Assembly: GCF_039523415.1 (NCBI RefSeq)
Contig: NZ_BAAAFG010000014.1
Span: forward strand, 62,001 to 126,000
DNA length: 64,000 bases
Origin: Gangjinia marincola
GTDB lineage: Bacteria > Bacteroidota > Bacteroidia > Flavobacteriales > Flavobacteriaceae
Direction: 5' to 3'
The notes beneath the pieces are model-generated. The model was not told where the DNA came from. It searched no databases and was given only the letters and a program-made list of their open reading frames with translations. Positions 43,675 to 53,428 of this stretch are shown in pieces. A program made the position numbers and the translations under genes. Every line of letters begins with the position of its first letter. Position 1 is the first letter of the stretch.

Positions 43675-46089
43675 CTACTCTGTTCGTAAACTTTTTACAG
43701 GATTAGCAATTGCAGCACGTATGGTCCTTTGACTAATCGTAATAATAGCAATAATTAATGCTAGACCACCTGCGGCAAGAAATATCCATATGTTTAATTC
43801 CATGCGGTAGGGGTAGTTCTCTAACCACTTAGAGGTAGCCCACCATGCTATAGGAGTCGCTAGTATAAATGCGATACCGACTAGTTTCAAAAAGTCTTTA
43901 GTTAATAAAACGGTAATGGTGGAAACACTGGCACCAACTACTTTTCGAATTCCTATTTCTTTCGTACGTTGAGTTGTGATAAACATAGACATCGCAAATA
44001 AACCCATACAACATAATAGAATCGCTACGATCGAACCACTAGTGATAAGGGCAGCTAGGTTTTTCTCTCTTATAAATGTTCTATCTACATTCTCGTCCAA
44101 AAAAGAACCTAGAAACGCTGCGTTTGGTTCAATGGCTTTATAGACTGTCTCTATACGCTGAACAGCGTTAAGCATTTCGGCTGAGGTCACTTTAACAAAA
44201 GCATATTTAAGTCCTTCTTCTCTGTTTAGAAAAAATGTTAATGGTTCAATGGACGTTGAAATATCTTTAAAGTGGTAGTCCTTAACAACCCCTATTACTG
44301 TATAGTTCAGGCTATCGTCCATCGGAACATTAACCGATAATGGATATTTTTCTCCAAGCTCCTTAACCATACGCTCATTGATTATAATCGACTGATTGTC
44401 AATCTTTTTGGTTACATCAAAACTTCTGCCCTCCAAAAGCTTTAACCCCAATGTTTTTAAATAGTCATAGTCCACTGTCAATGTATTTGTACGTACGCTT
44501 TTACCTTTATAGTCAAATCCCCAAACACTCGTGTATTGACTGCCATCTTTTCCTCTGCCAAGATTATTATCAGCACCAGAAACACTGACAATACCCGGTT
44601 GATCTATCAAGTTTTCACGTAGTAGTTCAACTGCGTCGTAGCTGTTTTTCTTTCCGTTTAACGGAAATGAAAATACATGTTGTTTATCATATCCCAGATC
44701 CTTATTCCGCATATAATCAATCTGCCCTTTGAGCACAAAAGTGCCGCTAATGAGTAAGATGGCGATTCCAAATTGAACAACAATTAATGCGTTACGCAAC
44801 CTATTATTCCCTGAAGAATCTAGTTTTCCTTTTAATGATTGAACCGTCGATAGTCGATTTAATAAGATGGTGGGATAACCTCCTACAATAAGCGAAATGG
44901 TAAGGATCAATAGAGAAGCCCCAATGAGGATTAATGGGGAAAATAAATTGCTGATTTGAGCACTTGTTCTAAACAAGGTCTGAAAACTATCTTGTAGTAA
45001 GAAACTCAATAAAATACCAAAACCGGTAGAAAATAGAAAAATAACAAGGCTTTCTACCCAGAACTGAAAGAAGAGCTGTTTCTTTTCTGCGCCAAGCGTT
45101 TTGCGCATACCAATTTCCTTGAGTCGCTGTGAACTTTTAGCAATGCTCATATTAATAAAATTGACACATGCGATAAATAAAATAAGAAACGCTATACCCA
45201 AAACGATATAAATCCTGGCCTTACTGATCACGACAGCGCCGGTATCATATTTGGCAAATCTCATATCTGTAAGAGGCAATAAACCCAGTTGCAGAAAATT
45301 CCCATGACTATTAGGACGCGCCCCATCGCGCTCTAGCTTTTCTATGGAGCCTTTGTAATGGAGATTTGTGAATTCGCGGCTGTTTTTTTCAAATAATTCA
45401 GAAGAAACTTGCTCCTCCAATTGGACAAAAACTTCGTGGTATTGGGCACCCCAAAGCTCCTTTGTTTCATTAAAAGCAGGATTTCTGTTAAACGGAAGGG
45501 CAATTTCAAAGTCAATCGTACTTGCTTTTGGAATATCTTGTACTACACCACCTACCGTAAAGGGCTCTTTTTTACCTTCAATTAAAACAGTAACAGTTTT
45601 ACCTATAGGATCCTCTGTATCAAAAAACTTTAAAGCAGTTTCTTTTGTTAGTACAACAGACGTACGATCTTTTAATGGATTCGTTTTTGAGCCTTGTTCT
45701 GTAGGAAAACTAAACATGTCGAAAAAATCATCATCTACGTACAAAGCATCTAAACTAATCTCTTTATCGTTATAGAAGGTCAAGGCCTCTTCTTCAAGAT
45801 GTCGGGTAATCTTATGTACTCCGGGAACTTCAGATTGAAGGGCTTCGGCGAGTGGTGTGGGTTGACTTGTGCCAATTTCTGTTCCCTTAGGCGTCTGCCA
45901 GGTCATATAAACCTGATAGATTTTATCCTTTTTTTCGTGAAACGTATCATAGGATAATTCAAACACGGCAAACATAGAGAGCAATATGGTTACTCCAAAA
46001 GCGACCATTAATCCCAGAACGTTTAATGAGGTAAATAACCTGTTTTTCCACAGATTTCTAAACGCGATTTTTAGATAATTCTTAATCAT
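43675..46089 (-). CDS. ABC transporter permease, MacB/FtsX-like, permease 3 of 4
   Basis: An 804-aa permease with the eight-helix layout of its neighbours: NRLFTSLNVLGLMVAFGVTI near the N-terminus, GMRKTLGAEKKQLFFQFWVE after the first periplasmic part, TKEIGIRKVVGASVSTITVL and the C-terminal NPVKSLRTE. The periplasmic domain differs more from those of 41149 and 46143 than these two do from each other. Transcribed with the neighbouring genes. Confidence 0.87.
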   Translation of the reverse strand: MIKNYLKIAFRNLWKNRLFTSLNVLGLMVAFGVTILLSMFAVFELSYDTFHEKKDKIYQVYMTWQTPKGTEIGTSQPTPLAEALQSEVPGVHKITRHLEEEALTFYNDKEISLDALYVDDDFFDMFSFPTEQGSKTNPLKDRTSVVLTKETALKFFDTEDPIGKTVTVLIEGKKEPFTVGGVVQDIPKASTIDFEIALPFNRNPAFNETKELWGAQYHEVFVQLEEQVSSELFEKNSREFTNLHYKGSIEKLERDGARPNSHGNFLQLGLLPLTDMRFAKYDTGAVVISKARIYIVLGIAFLILFIACVNFINMSIAKSSQRLKEIGMRKTLGAEKKQLFFQFWVESLVIFLFSTGFGILLSFLLQDSFQTLFRTSAQISNLFSPLILIGASLLILTISLIVGGYPTILLNRLSTVQSLKGKLDSSGNNRLRNALIVVQFGIAILLISGTFVLKGQIDYMRNKDLGYDKQHVFSFPLNGKKNSYDAVELLRENLIDQPGIVSVSGADNNLGRGKDGSQYTSVWGFDYKGKSVRTNTLTVDYDYLKTLGLKLLEGRSFDVTKKIDNQSIIINERMVKELGEKYPLSVNVPMDDSLNYTVIGVVKDYHFKDISTSIEPLTFFLNREEGLKYAFVKVTSAEMLNAVQRIETVYKAIEPNAAFLGSFLDENVDRTFIREKNLAALITSGSIVAILLCCMGLFAMSMFITTQRTKEIGIRKVVGASVSTITVLLTKDFLKLVGIAFILATPIAWWATSKWLENYPYRMELNIWIFLAAGGLALIIAIITISQRTIRAAIANPVKSLRTE

Positions 46090-46105
46090 AATTGTTTATA
46101 TTTTT

Positions 46106-46121
46106 CGCTTCCGCGGAAGCG
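46106..46121. repeat. Dispersed palindrome, perfect 16-base copy between permease genes
   Basis: CGCTTCCGCGGAAGCG, a perfect 16-base palindrome in the spacer between permeases 46143 and 43675. Confidence 0.7.
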
Positions 46122-46142
46122 GAATAACGATTAGTGTAATAA

Positions 46143-48590
46143 CTATTCTGTTCTTAAGCTTTTTACCGGGTTACGTCTTGCCGTATTTAACGTATTGAAA
46201 CTCATTACCAAAAGAGCTATTAGGAGCATCCCAAAACCACTAGCAATAAATATCCACAAACTTATTTCTGTACGATACGCATAGTCTTGTAGCCAATTAG
46301 TCAATCCCCAGAACACCAGGGGAAAAGCAATTACTACAGCTATTCCTATTAATACGATAAAGTCTTTGCATAAAACAGTATTAAGGCTGGTAAGTGAGGC
46401 GCCTAACACTTTTCTAATTCCTATCTCCTTAGTGCGGCGCTCTGTCGTATAGATGACCAATCCTAGTAACCCTAAGCAACTGATCAAAATAGAGAGACCT
46501 GTTGCCCAAGACAATAGTTTTGAAATACGTTGCTCCTGCTCATAGAATTGTGCAATTTTTTCATCGATGAAAGAAACCTTAAAGTCTGCAGCAGGATAGA
46601 CCTTTTTATAGGCTTTTTCTATTTTAAGTAGGACATTCTCCCACGTTTTTGAATCATTTAGATGTAATGAAAAATGAATTTCCTTGAGAGAAGTACGCTT
46701 ATTACCGCCCATATCTGGTCGAATTACTATGGGTTTAATGGACTCCTTCAAAGAGCGCTGATTAAAATCTCTAATCACTCCCACGATTGGACTTAGCTTA
46801 TTATTAATTTCAATTTGTTCTCCTACAATATCTGTGGGAGATTGAAAGCCAAAAGCCCGTACTCCTGCCTCATTAATCAAATATTCATTTATGGTATCAT
46901 TTAAAGGTTTTCGACCGGCAATTATAGGAATATTATATGTGTTTAGGTAATTCTCATCTCCGATTAGAACACTTACATCATTTTGTATTTTACCCTCATC
47001 AGTTTTTCTTACACCTACGGTTGTCCAGCCGCCGAGTGAGGAAGGTCCAGACATGGCCAGACTGATCTCATCAATTTCAGGAATAGACTGTAATTCAGTT
47101 TTGATTAATAAACGATTTTCTATTTTTTCATCCTCATAGGGTGTTTCGAAATAGGCGATGGCATCCTTCTTAAATCCCACATCCTTTTTTAATAAAAAAT
47201 TGATCTGTTTACCAACAATTAATGTTGCAATGATAAACACCTGAGCAATAGTGAATTGAAAAATGGTTAATACCTTTCTGACTTTGCTATTATTCCCAAC
47301 GGCGATAGTTTGACCCTTTAGTACTTCACTAGGCTTAAATCGTGACAAAACAATACCCGGATAGAATCCAGAAGCTACAGTTATGATTATCAACAGCAAT
47401 ACCATAAAAGAAATTACAACAGGATTCGTTAGCAGGTTCATTGAAAGACCGTCTGGTACAAACTCCACAAAAGAATTGAGAATAATATTGGTAAAACCAA
47501 GTGAGACTGCAAGAGAAATAGAAGATAGCAAAAAAGTTTCTCCTAAAAATTGAAAGACTAGACGCTTTCGGGAGCTTCCTAATGTTTTTCTAATGCCTAT
47601 TTCCTGAGCGCGTTTTGTTGCAAGTGCGGTATTTAAGTTGACAAAGTTTATACAACCTAGGAGCAACAATAACAAGGCAACCAAACTTAGGTTGAAAAGT
47701 ACATCTTTGTCTGCTTGACTCCTGCTGTAATTAAAAACGCCGTAATCCTTATTAAAATGGAGATCAGCAAGAGGTTGTAATTTGAAATGCCTAAAGCTAT
47801 TATACTTTTTATCATACTCGCTTATGTGTGCTTTACTGATTTTGGTGAGCTGCTCTTGAATTTGCGTTTGGTTCGTACCTGCTGCAATTTTAATAAAAAG
47901 TTGAGAAGCACTATTTGTGTTTCCCCATTCATCTGTAAAGATTTGATCGCCGGCATCTACCTGTTTTGCAGTATCTAGTGAAATAAATTCATTAAAAATA
48001 AGATCTGATCTACCTGATAAGGTCTTCACAATTCCCGTAATCTCTGCATTGACTTCATTTTGATACGTAATTTGTTTTCCAATGATGGCAGTTAATGGAA
48101 GGTTAGGATAATAGGTTTCTGCCCTCTCTTTAGTAAGTACTACTTTATTAGGTCCCGATAGTGCACTTTCTGGTTTACCCAGCAACCATTCATAATTAAA
48201 TAAATCGAAATAAGATCGCTGGGTAAAAATATAATCTTCTGTGCCTTTAATGCTTACTATTCCATCTTGAGAATCTGATTTATCAATGTACCAAATAAAA
48301 AAATAGGCGGATTCTTCAATACCAGATACGTTTAGCGCTACCTCTCTTCGCAAGGGTGCGGCCACAGCTCCAAAGTTCCCAAGATCATCTTCTTCTTCAA
48401 AGTCTGAAACTACTCTGTAAATACGATCTCCACCAGAATGGAAATCATCAAAGGTAGATTCATAATAGACCATCATTCCAATAACAATAGCGGCACTAAT
48501 ACCAACAGATAAGCTAATGACGTTGATAAGAGAAAATAATTTGTTTCTTTTGATGTTTCGCCAAGCGATTTTGAAATAATTCTTAATCAT
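46143..48590 (-). CDS. ABC transporter permease, MacB/FtsX-like, permease 2 of 4
   Basis: An 815-aa permease with NKLFSLINVISLSVGISAAI near the N-terminus, GIRKTLGSSRKRLVFQFLGE, TKEIGIRKVLGASLTSLNTV and the C-terminal NPVKSLRTE. It is the sister of the permease at 41149; their periplasmic domains align well by eye. This suggests duplication within the locus. Confidence 0.88.
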   Translation of the reverse strand: MIKNYFKIAWRNIKRNKLFSLINVISLSVGISAAIVIGMMVYYESTFDDFHSGGDRIYRVVSDFEEEDDLGNFGAVAAPLRREVALNVSGIEESAYFFIWYIDKSDSQDGIVSIKGTEDYIFTQRSYFDLFNYEWLLGKPESALSGPNKVVLTKERAETYYPNLPLTAIIGKQITYQNEVNAEITGIVKTLSGRSDLIFNEFISLDTAKQVDAGDQIFTDEWGNTNSASQLFIKIAAGTNQTQIQEQLTKISKAHISEYDKKYNSFRHFKLQPLADLHFNKDYGVFNYSRSQADKDVLFNLSLVALLLLLLGCINFVNLNTALATKRAQEIGIRKTLGSSRKRLVFQFLGETFLLSSISLAVSLGFTNIILNSFVEFVPDGLSMNLLTNPVVISFMVLLLIIITVASGFYPGIVLSRFKPSEVLKGQTIAVGNNSKVRKVLTIFQFTIAQVFIIATLIVGKQINFLLKKDVGFKKDAIAYFETPYEDEKIENRLLIKTELQSIPEIDEISLAMSGPSSLGGWTTVGVRKTDEGKIQNDVSVLIGDENYLNTYNIPIIAGRKPLNDTINEYLINEAGVRAFGFQSPTDIVGEQIEINNKLSPIVGVIRDFNQRSLKESIKPIVIRPDMGGNKRTSLKEIHFSLHLNDSKTWENVLLKIEKAYKKVYPAADFKVSFIDEKIAQFYEQEQRISKLLSWATGLSILISCLGLLGLVIYTTERRTKEIGIRKVLGASLTSLNTVLCKDFIVLIGIAVVIAFPLVFWGLTNWLQDYAYRTEISLWIFIASGFGMLLIALLVMSFNTLNTARRNPVKSLRTE

Positions 48591-48605
48591 GATTGTATAT
48601 ATTTT

Positions 48606-48621
48606 CGCTTCCGCGTAAGCG
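48606..48621. repeat. Dispersed palindrome, one-mismatch copy between permease genes
   Basis: CGCTTCCGCGTAAGCG, in the spacer between permeases 48643 and 46143, in the same relative position and flanks (GGAATAAC, TTAGTGTAAT) as the copy at 46106. Confidence 0.65.
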
Positions 48622-48642
48622 GAATAACAATTAGTGTAATTT

Positions 48643-51045
48643 CTACTCTGTTCTTAAACTTTTCACCGGGTTTGCTATGGCCGCTTTTATAGTTTGGTAA
48701 CTCACTGTAATCAATGCAAGGAATAGTGCCCCGAATCCTGCAATCAGAAATACAGAAAGTCCAATATTTATGCGATAATCAAAGCGTTCGATCCAGTTTT
48801 TCATAAAATAGTAGGCTACTGGGGTGGCTATGAGAAGTGAGATGACTACCAATAAAACAAAGTCCTTACTAAGAAGTAACCATAGATTAGAAACACTGGC
48901 CCCAAGTACCTTTCTAATACCAATTTCTTTAGTGCGTTGTTCTGCTATAAAAGAAGCCAATCCAAAAAGTCCTAAACAACTTATGATGATAGCCAATATA
49001 GTTAGCATTCTTGCTAATGACGCCAGACGTTCTTCACTTAAAAATTTTTCTTCATAATTCTGATCTACAAAGTCATAACTATAGGGTACCGAGGGGAAGG
49101 CATCTTTAAAAATACGCTCTATGGTTTTTAGACTGGTAGATACAGGCTGATCTGGTGATAAACGTAGATTATAGAAACTGGCATTCTCCCAGCGATCAAA
49201 AGCATACATATGTTGCTTTACCGTTTGATAGGGAGACTGGATCACGGCATCTTCTACAACTCCAACCACCACAACCGGAGGTTCTGGATCCTCAGGATTT
49301 GCTGATCGTATTATTGTCCCAATGGGATCAGCAAGACCCATATATTTCACTGCGGTACGGTTGAGCAAGACAGCAAGTGTATCTGATGGAAATTCACGAG
49401 AAAACTCACGCCCTTCTATAACAGGAATACCTAGTGTTTTCATATAATCATATGAAATAAATGTAAAAGCAAGATCTTCTTGAAACCCTTCGGGCTTACC
49501 CTCCCACGCATAGCCGGTCATGTTTGAATATACTTCTGTAGCTGGTGAACTTGATGTGGCCATCTCTACCACAGCACCACTAGCGATGAAGCGCTCACGC
49601 ATGGTTTCAAATTTTCCTTCAAAATCATTACTTAGTGTAGGGATTTGGATAAGACCTTCGCGTTCGTAGAAAGAAGGTCTGTTTTTAGAATGATTTATTT
49701 GCTGCATGACAATCAAAGTACCTGATATAAGAGCAACTGAAATACTAAACTGTGTGATCACTAGTATTTTACGCGGTATGGCGGCATTCTTACCTACTCT
49801 AAGTTTGCCTTTAAGAACCGTAATAGGTTGAAATGAGGAAAGATATAGCGCTGGATAACTGCCTGCTAGAAAAGCGGTAATGACGATCGAAAGTAGAGCG
49901 GCAATCCAAAAAGTAAGACTAGTAAAAGGAAAAGCGATTTCTTTACCAGAAATGGTATTGAACCATGGCACCGCTACTACAACAAAGATCATTGCCAAAA
50001 GAAATGCCACTGTAGTGATAACTAAAGACTCACTGAGAAATTGCATACACAATTGACCTCGATTACTTCCTATACTTTTTCGAATACCTACTTCAAGTGC
50101 TCTTTTTTCAGAACGCGCTGTACTTAAATTCATAAAATTTATGCAGGCGAGAAGTAAAACAAAAATCCCTATCGTACCAAAGAGCCAAACATTTTCAATA
50201 CGTCCCCCTACATCTTTTCCGTCCTCAAATTTTCCTCTGAGATGCCAATTTTTCATTGGATGGAGAATAACCACGGGATTTAACTGCTGCACATCTGGAG
50301 GAGAAGCGTTCATTTTTACATCTGAAATTGCATTTTCGACTTGATCCATAGTAACACCATCAGCCAGCTGAACTAATAATTGGAACGAATTATTATCCCA
50401 CAGCTCTTTACTATTTGATACCCAATCCTGAGTTCTCACAAAAAACTCCCAGGGAATGATAAAATCAAGTTCTGAAAAAGTAGATCTCGCAGGCAAATCT
50501 TCATAAACAGCAGTTACTTTTAGTGGGCTACTGTTACTTCTCATTACCGTTTTTCCTATTGGATTTTCTGCGCCAAATAGTCGTTGCGCAGCAGATTGTG
50601 ATAAGACAATACTAGTAGGATTATCCCAACCCAAAGGATTTCCATCAATAATATTAATATTGAGCATCTCTAAAATGCCCTGTTGCATAAAGTTCCCACG
50701 AATGGAGAGGTTACGTTCTCCATATTTCAAGTAGGACGAACTGTGCCAGGAGGTCATTGCAATATTTTTAAAAAGATGATCATACTTTTCTCTTAGCGCA
50801 AATTCTAAGGGTCTGGGGATAGAGTTACTGGTATGTGTAACACCATTAAAGGTCATATTTTGATACACTTGTGCTATGTCGTCCTGATGTTCAAATTGAC
50901 TATTAAATGAAAGTTCATCTACAATCCATAAAGCCACTAGAGTCGTTACAGCCATACCAATGGCTAAACCAACTATATTAATGAAGGAGTACACCTTATT
51001 TTTTAGTAAATTTCTCCAGGCAATTTTGAAATAATTCTTGATCAT
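48643..51045 (-). CDS. ABC transporter permease, MacB/FtsX-like, permease 1 of 4
   Basis: An 800-aa permease with NKVYSFINIVGLAIGMAVTT at the N-terminus, GIRKSIGSNRGQLCMQFLSE, TKEIGIRKVLGASVSNLWLL and the C-terminal NPVKSLRTE. It follows the ATPase gene at 51156 by 110 bases. It is the first and the most divergent of the four copies in its periplasmic domain. Confidence 0.87.
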   Translation of the reverse strand: MIKNYFKIAWRNLLKNKVYSFINIVGLAIGMAVTTLVALWIVDELSFNSQFEHQDDIAQVYQNMTFNGVTHTSNSIPRPLEFALREKYDHLFKNIAMTSWHSSSYLKYGERNLSIRGNFMQQGILEMLNINIIDGNPLGWDNPTSIVLSQSAAQRLFGAENPIGKTVMRSNSSPLKVTAVYEDLPARSTFSELDFIIPWEFFVRTQDWVSNSKELWDNNSFQLLVQLADGVTMDQVENAISDVKMNASPPDVQQLNPVVILHPMKNWHLRGKFEDGKDVGGRIENVWLFGTIGIFVLLLACINFMNLSTARSEKRALEVGIRKSIGSNRGQLCMQFLSESLVITTVAFLLAMIFVVVAVPWFNTISGKEIAFPFTSLTFWIAALLSIVITAFLAGSYPALYLSSFQPITVLKGKLRVGKNAAIPRKILVITQFSISVALISGTLIVMQQINHSKNRPSFYEREGLIQIPTLSNDFEGKFETMRERFIASGAVVEMATSSSPATEVYSNMTGYAWEGKPEGFQEDLAFTFISYDYMKTLGIPVIEGREFSREFPSDTLAVLLNRTAVKYMGLADPIGTIIRSANPEDPEPPVVVVGVVEDAVIQSPYQTVKQHMYAFDRWENASFYNLRLSPDQPVSTSLKTIERIFKDAFPSVPYSYDFVDQNYEEKFLSEERLASLARMLTILAIIISCLGLFGLASFIAEQRTKEIGIRKVLGASVSNLWLLLSKDFVLLVVISLLIATPVAYYFMKNWIERFDYRINIGLSVFLIAGFGALFLALITVSYQTIKAAIANPVKSLRTE

Positions 51046-51155
51046 GATTGTTCGTTTTATCCTCTATTTCTTGAGCGATAGCGTATTGATTGATGAGGTG
51101 ATTTAGCGTGAGAAGCTCTCTATAATGAGTTCTAACAACATGTGTAAAAGCGCGA

Positions 51156-51854
51156 TCATAGGGCAGCAGCTTTATAAGCAGAAAGCACATTTTCGGTTAC
51201 TTTTTGACCGTCCAGCATTCTAATAATGCGGTGGCTATACTTGGCGTCGTGTTCACTATGCGTTACCATGATGATAGTCGTTCCCGCTTCATTTAACTCA
51301 GTAAGCAAATCCATCACTTCATTACCGTTGCTACTGTCCAGATTTCCCGTAGGTTCATCGGCTAAAATCAACTTAGGATTATTCACAACAGCTCTTGCTA
51401 CGGCAACACGTTGTTGTTGACCTCCAGATAATTGCTGCGGAAAATGCTTGCGTCTGTGCATGATCTGCATTTTCTCCAGTACTTCATCTACACGTTTCTT
51501 ACGTTCGGCGGGTTTTACACCGGTATAGATCAACGGAAGCTCTACGTTTTCAAATACTGTCAACTCGTCAATAAGGTTAAAGCTTTGAAATACAAACCCG
51601 ATGTTATGCTTTCTCAACTCGGCTCTTTTACGTTCATTAAATCCTGAAACTTCGATCCCATTGAACACGAAGCTGCCACCATCTGGATCATCCAATAATC
51701 CTACGATGTTTAGTAAAGTGGATTTACCACATCCTGAAGGTCCCATAATAGCAACAAATTCACCTTCCTGGACCGTAAAGGATAATTTATTTAAGGCTAC
51801 AGTTCGTACCTCGTCTGTCGCGTAGTATTTTTCTAACTCTTTAATTGTGATCAT
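51156..51854 (-). CDS. ABC transporter ATP-binding protein (MacB/LolD type), head of permease array
   Basis: A 232-aa ATPase from ATG 51854 (a TTG 16 codons upstream is unlikely). Motifs are GPSGCGKST, FVFQSFNLIDELTVFENVE, the signature PQQLSGGQQQRVAVARAV and LILADEPTGNLDS. It follows the HlyD-like adaptor gene and precedes the first permease. It resembles the LolD/MacB ATPases that drive FtsX-type permeases to move substrates from the periplasm side. Confidence 0.92.
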   Translation of the reverse strand: MITIKELEKYYATDEVRTVALNKLSFTVQEGEFVAIMGPSGCGKSTLLNIVGLLDDPDGGSFVFNGIEVSGFNERKRAELRKHNIGFVFQSFNLIDELTVFENVELPLIYTGVKPAERKKRVDEVLEKMQIMHRRKHFPQQLSGGQQQRVAVARAVVNNPKLILADEPTGNLDSSNGNEVMDLLTELNEAGTTIIMVTHSEHDAKYSHRIIRMLDGQKVTENVLSAYKAAAL

Positions 51855-51970
51855 ATATATTAGGTATTTGATATTTGTACGTTCAGAATTAATTTTTATC
51901 AATAGTTATTTTACTTTCCAGTTTCCAATTTGTACTTCGTACTTTTTGTCATTCTTCAATTTCCAACTTC

Positions 51971-53224
51971 TCACTCTTTCAAAATCAATTCCTGTATTTC
52001 ACCATAGTTATCATAGCTACTGGTAATGACTTGATCACCTGGTTTTAATCCTTTGATGACTTCATAATATTCAGTGTTTTGACTGCCCAGTGAAATATCA
52101 GCTTTGTAGGCGCTGGAGCCATCTTCACTCAATTTAAAGATCCAGTTCCCCCCGGTTTCCTGAAAGAATCCACCTTTAGCAACTAGTAATGCCTTTTTTT
52201 CCTGACTTAATGCTAATCTAATCTGTAAGGTCTGTCCGCGACGAATTTCTTCAGGTACTTCTTTTTCAAAAACCATATCTACTTGAAAGCGGCCATTGGT
52301 AACCTGGGTATACACTTTTTTTATGGTAAGCGTATAGGTTTCAGCATTAAACGTGAACGTACCGTTTTGACCTACGTGTATTCGGGTGATGTAATGTTCG
52401 TCAATTTCGGCACGAATTTTAAAACCGCTTAATACATCCAGTTGGCCTAGGCGTTCGCCTTTATTAATGGATTGACCGATCTCTGCATCCAATGATGTAA
52501 GCTGTCCATCTACAGGCGCTCTCACAACTAAATCAGCCACTTTTTTACGCATGAGTTCTAAGGCGCTTTGGGTTCTTGCGTAGGAGCTGTTCGCCTGACT
52601 TAATTCTTGTTTCACGGCTAGTGAATCTTGCGCAAGCACTTGTTTAGATAATTTCATGCGCTCATTTTGATAATTAAAATCATTCAAAGAAGATTCATAA
52701 TCCTGTCGGGCAATCACTCCTTTTTTATACAACTTCTCGTTCATGTCGTATACGCGTTTTGCCTCAATGAGACTATTTTCGACATCGGTAAATTGATTTT
52801 GACGGTTGATGGTATTTTGTCGGGCAGCATTTTGAGAAATCTGCATTTGGGTAAGTAGATTATAAACAGAAGTTTCTTGGTTCACCAGACTAAGCTCTAA
52901 ATCTGTATTTGATAATCGTAGAATAGGATCCCCTTTTTTAAGAATCGCGCCATCTTCTGCTAGTTTTTCTTCAACTCTCCCACCTTCAAGCGCATCTAGA
53001 TAGATTGTGGTAATGGGCAAAACAACCCCATTTACTGGAATATTTTCCTGAAAAATTCCTTCTTTTACGGTATAAATACTAATACGCTCTTTTTGTACAT
53101 TTAATTTAGATCCTCCGCTAGAGGACAGAATAACAAAAATGATGAGTGCAATTAGGGCAATGATGCCGGTATACATTACTATTTTTTTTGTGGTGTATTT
53201 TTTCTTTTCAATTGGTATATCCAT
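51971..53224 (-). CDS. HlyD/RND-type periplasmic adaptor protein
   Basis: A 417-aa protein from ATG 53224 (a GTG six codons earlier exists). One membrane helix near residues 14-34, then a beta-barrel/lipoyl region (VNGVVLPITTIYLDALEGGR), a coiled-coil hairpin near residues 100-190 (NLLTQMQISQNAARQNTINR), the returning lipoyl strand (VVRAPVDGQLTSLDAEIGQS) and a C-terminal barrel. It bridges an inner-membrane pump to an outer-membrane channel; no TolC-like gene is present in this window. It is the first gene of the minus-strand efflux operon, facing the sigma-54 regulator. Confidence 0.88.
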   Translation of the reverse strand: MDIPIEKKKYTTKKIVMYTGIIALIALIIFVILSSSGGSKLNVQKERISIYTVKEGIFQENIPVNGVVLPITTIYLDALEGGRVEEKLAEDGAILKKGDPILRLSNTDLELSLVNQETSVYNLLTQMQISQNAARQNTINRQNQFTDVENSLIEAKRVYDMNEKLYKKGVIARQDYESSLNDFNYQNERMKLSKQVLAQDSLAVKQELSQANSSYARTQSALELMRKKVADLVVRAPVDGQLTSLDAEIGQSINKGERLGQLDVLSGFKIRAEIDEHYITRIHVGQNGTFTFNAETYTLTIKKVYTQVTNGRFQVDMVFEKEVPEEIRRGQTLQIRLALSQEKKALLVAKGGFFQETGGNWIFKLSEDGSSAYKADISLGSQNTEYYEVIKGLKPGDQVITSSYDNYGEIQELILKE

Positions 53225-53252
53225 GATTAATTTTTGATACACCCTATTTATA

Positions 53253-53267
53253 AGAAAGATAATGCCA
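53253..53267 (-). promoter_or_regulatory. Weak candidate sigma-54 promoter for the adaptor gene
   Basis: On the minus strand: TGGCAT, five bases, TTCT. The -24 GG is present and the spacing is right, but the -12 GC is CT, so this is at best a poor match. It lies about 30 bases before the adaptor ATG. It is mentioned because the divergent gene encodes a sigma-54 activator. Confidence 0.3.
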
Positions 53268-53319
53268 AAATAGTAGAAGTCTTAAAATCAGTAATTTAAA
53301 ATTTTAACATCAATTTAAG

Positions 53320-53358
53320 TGTTCGGTTTTGATACAGATCCTGTTCGCAATTGATACA
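53320..53358. promoter_or_regulatory. Two 17-bp direct repeats 22 bp apart, candidate activator-binding sites
   Basis: TGTTCGGTTTTGATACA (53320-53336) and TGTTCGCAATTGATACA (53342-53358) share TGTTCG-N3-TTGATACA and are exactly 22 bases apart, two helical turns. Each box has the outer form TGT-N11-ACA, which recalls the TGC-N11-GCA form of NtrC sites. The repeats lie between the adaptor gene and the divergent sigma-54 regulator, about 55-90 bases upstream of the weak promoter at 53253-53267. A third TTGATACA occurs at 53234-53241. Confidence 0.55.
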
Positions 53359-53428
53359 AGATTGGCTCTTAATGAATTAACCTGTTGAACTAATTTATTC
53401 TTTAACACAAAGTTGTAATATTGTAATC

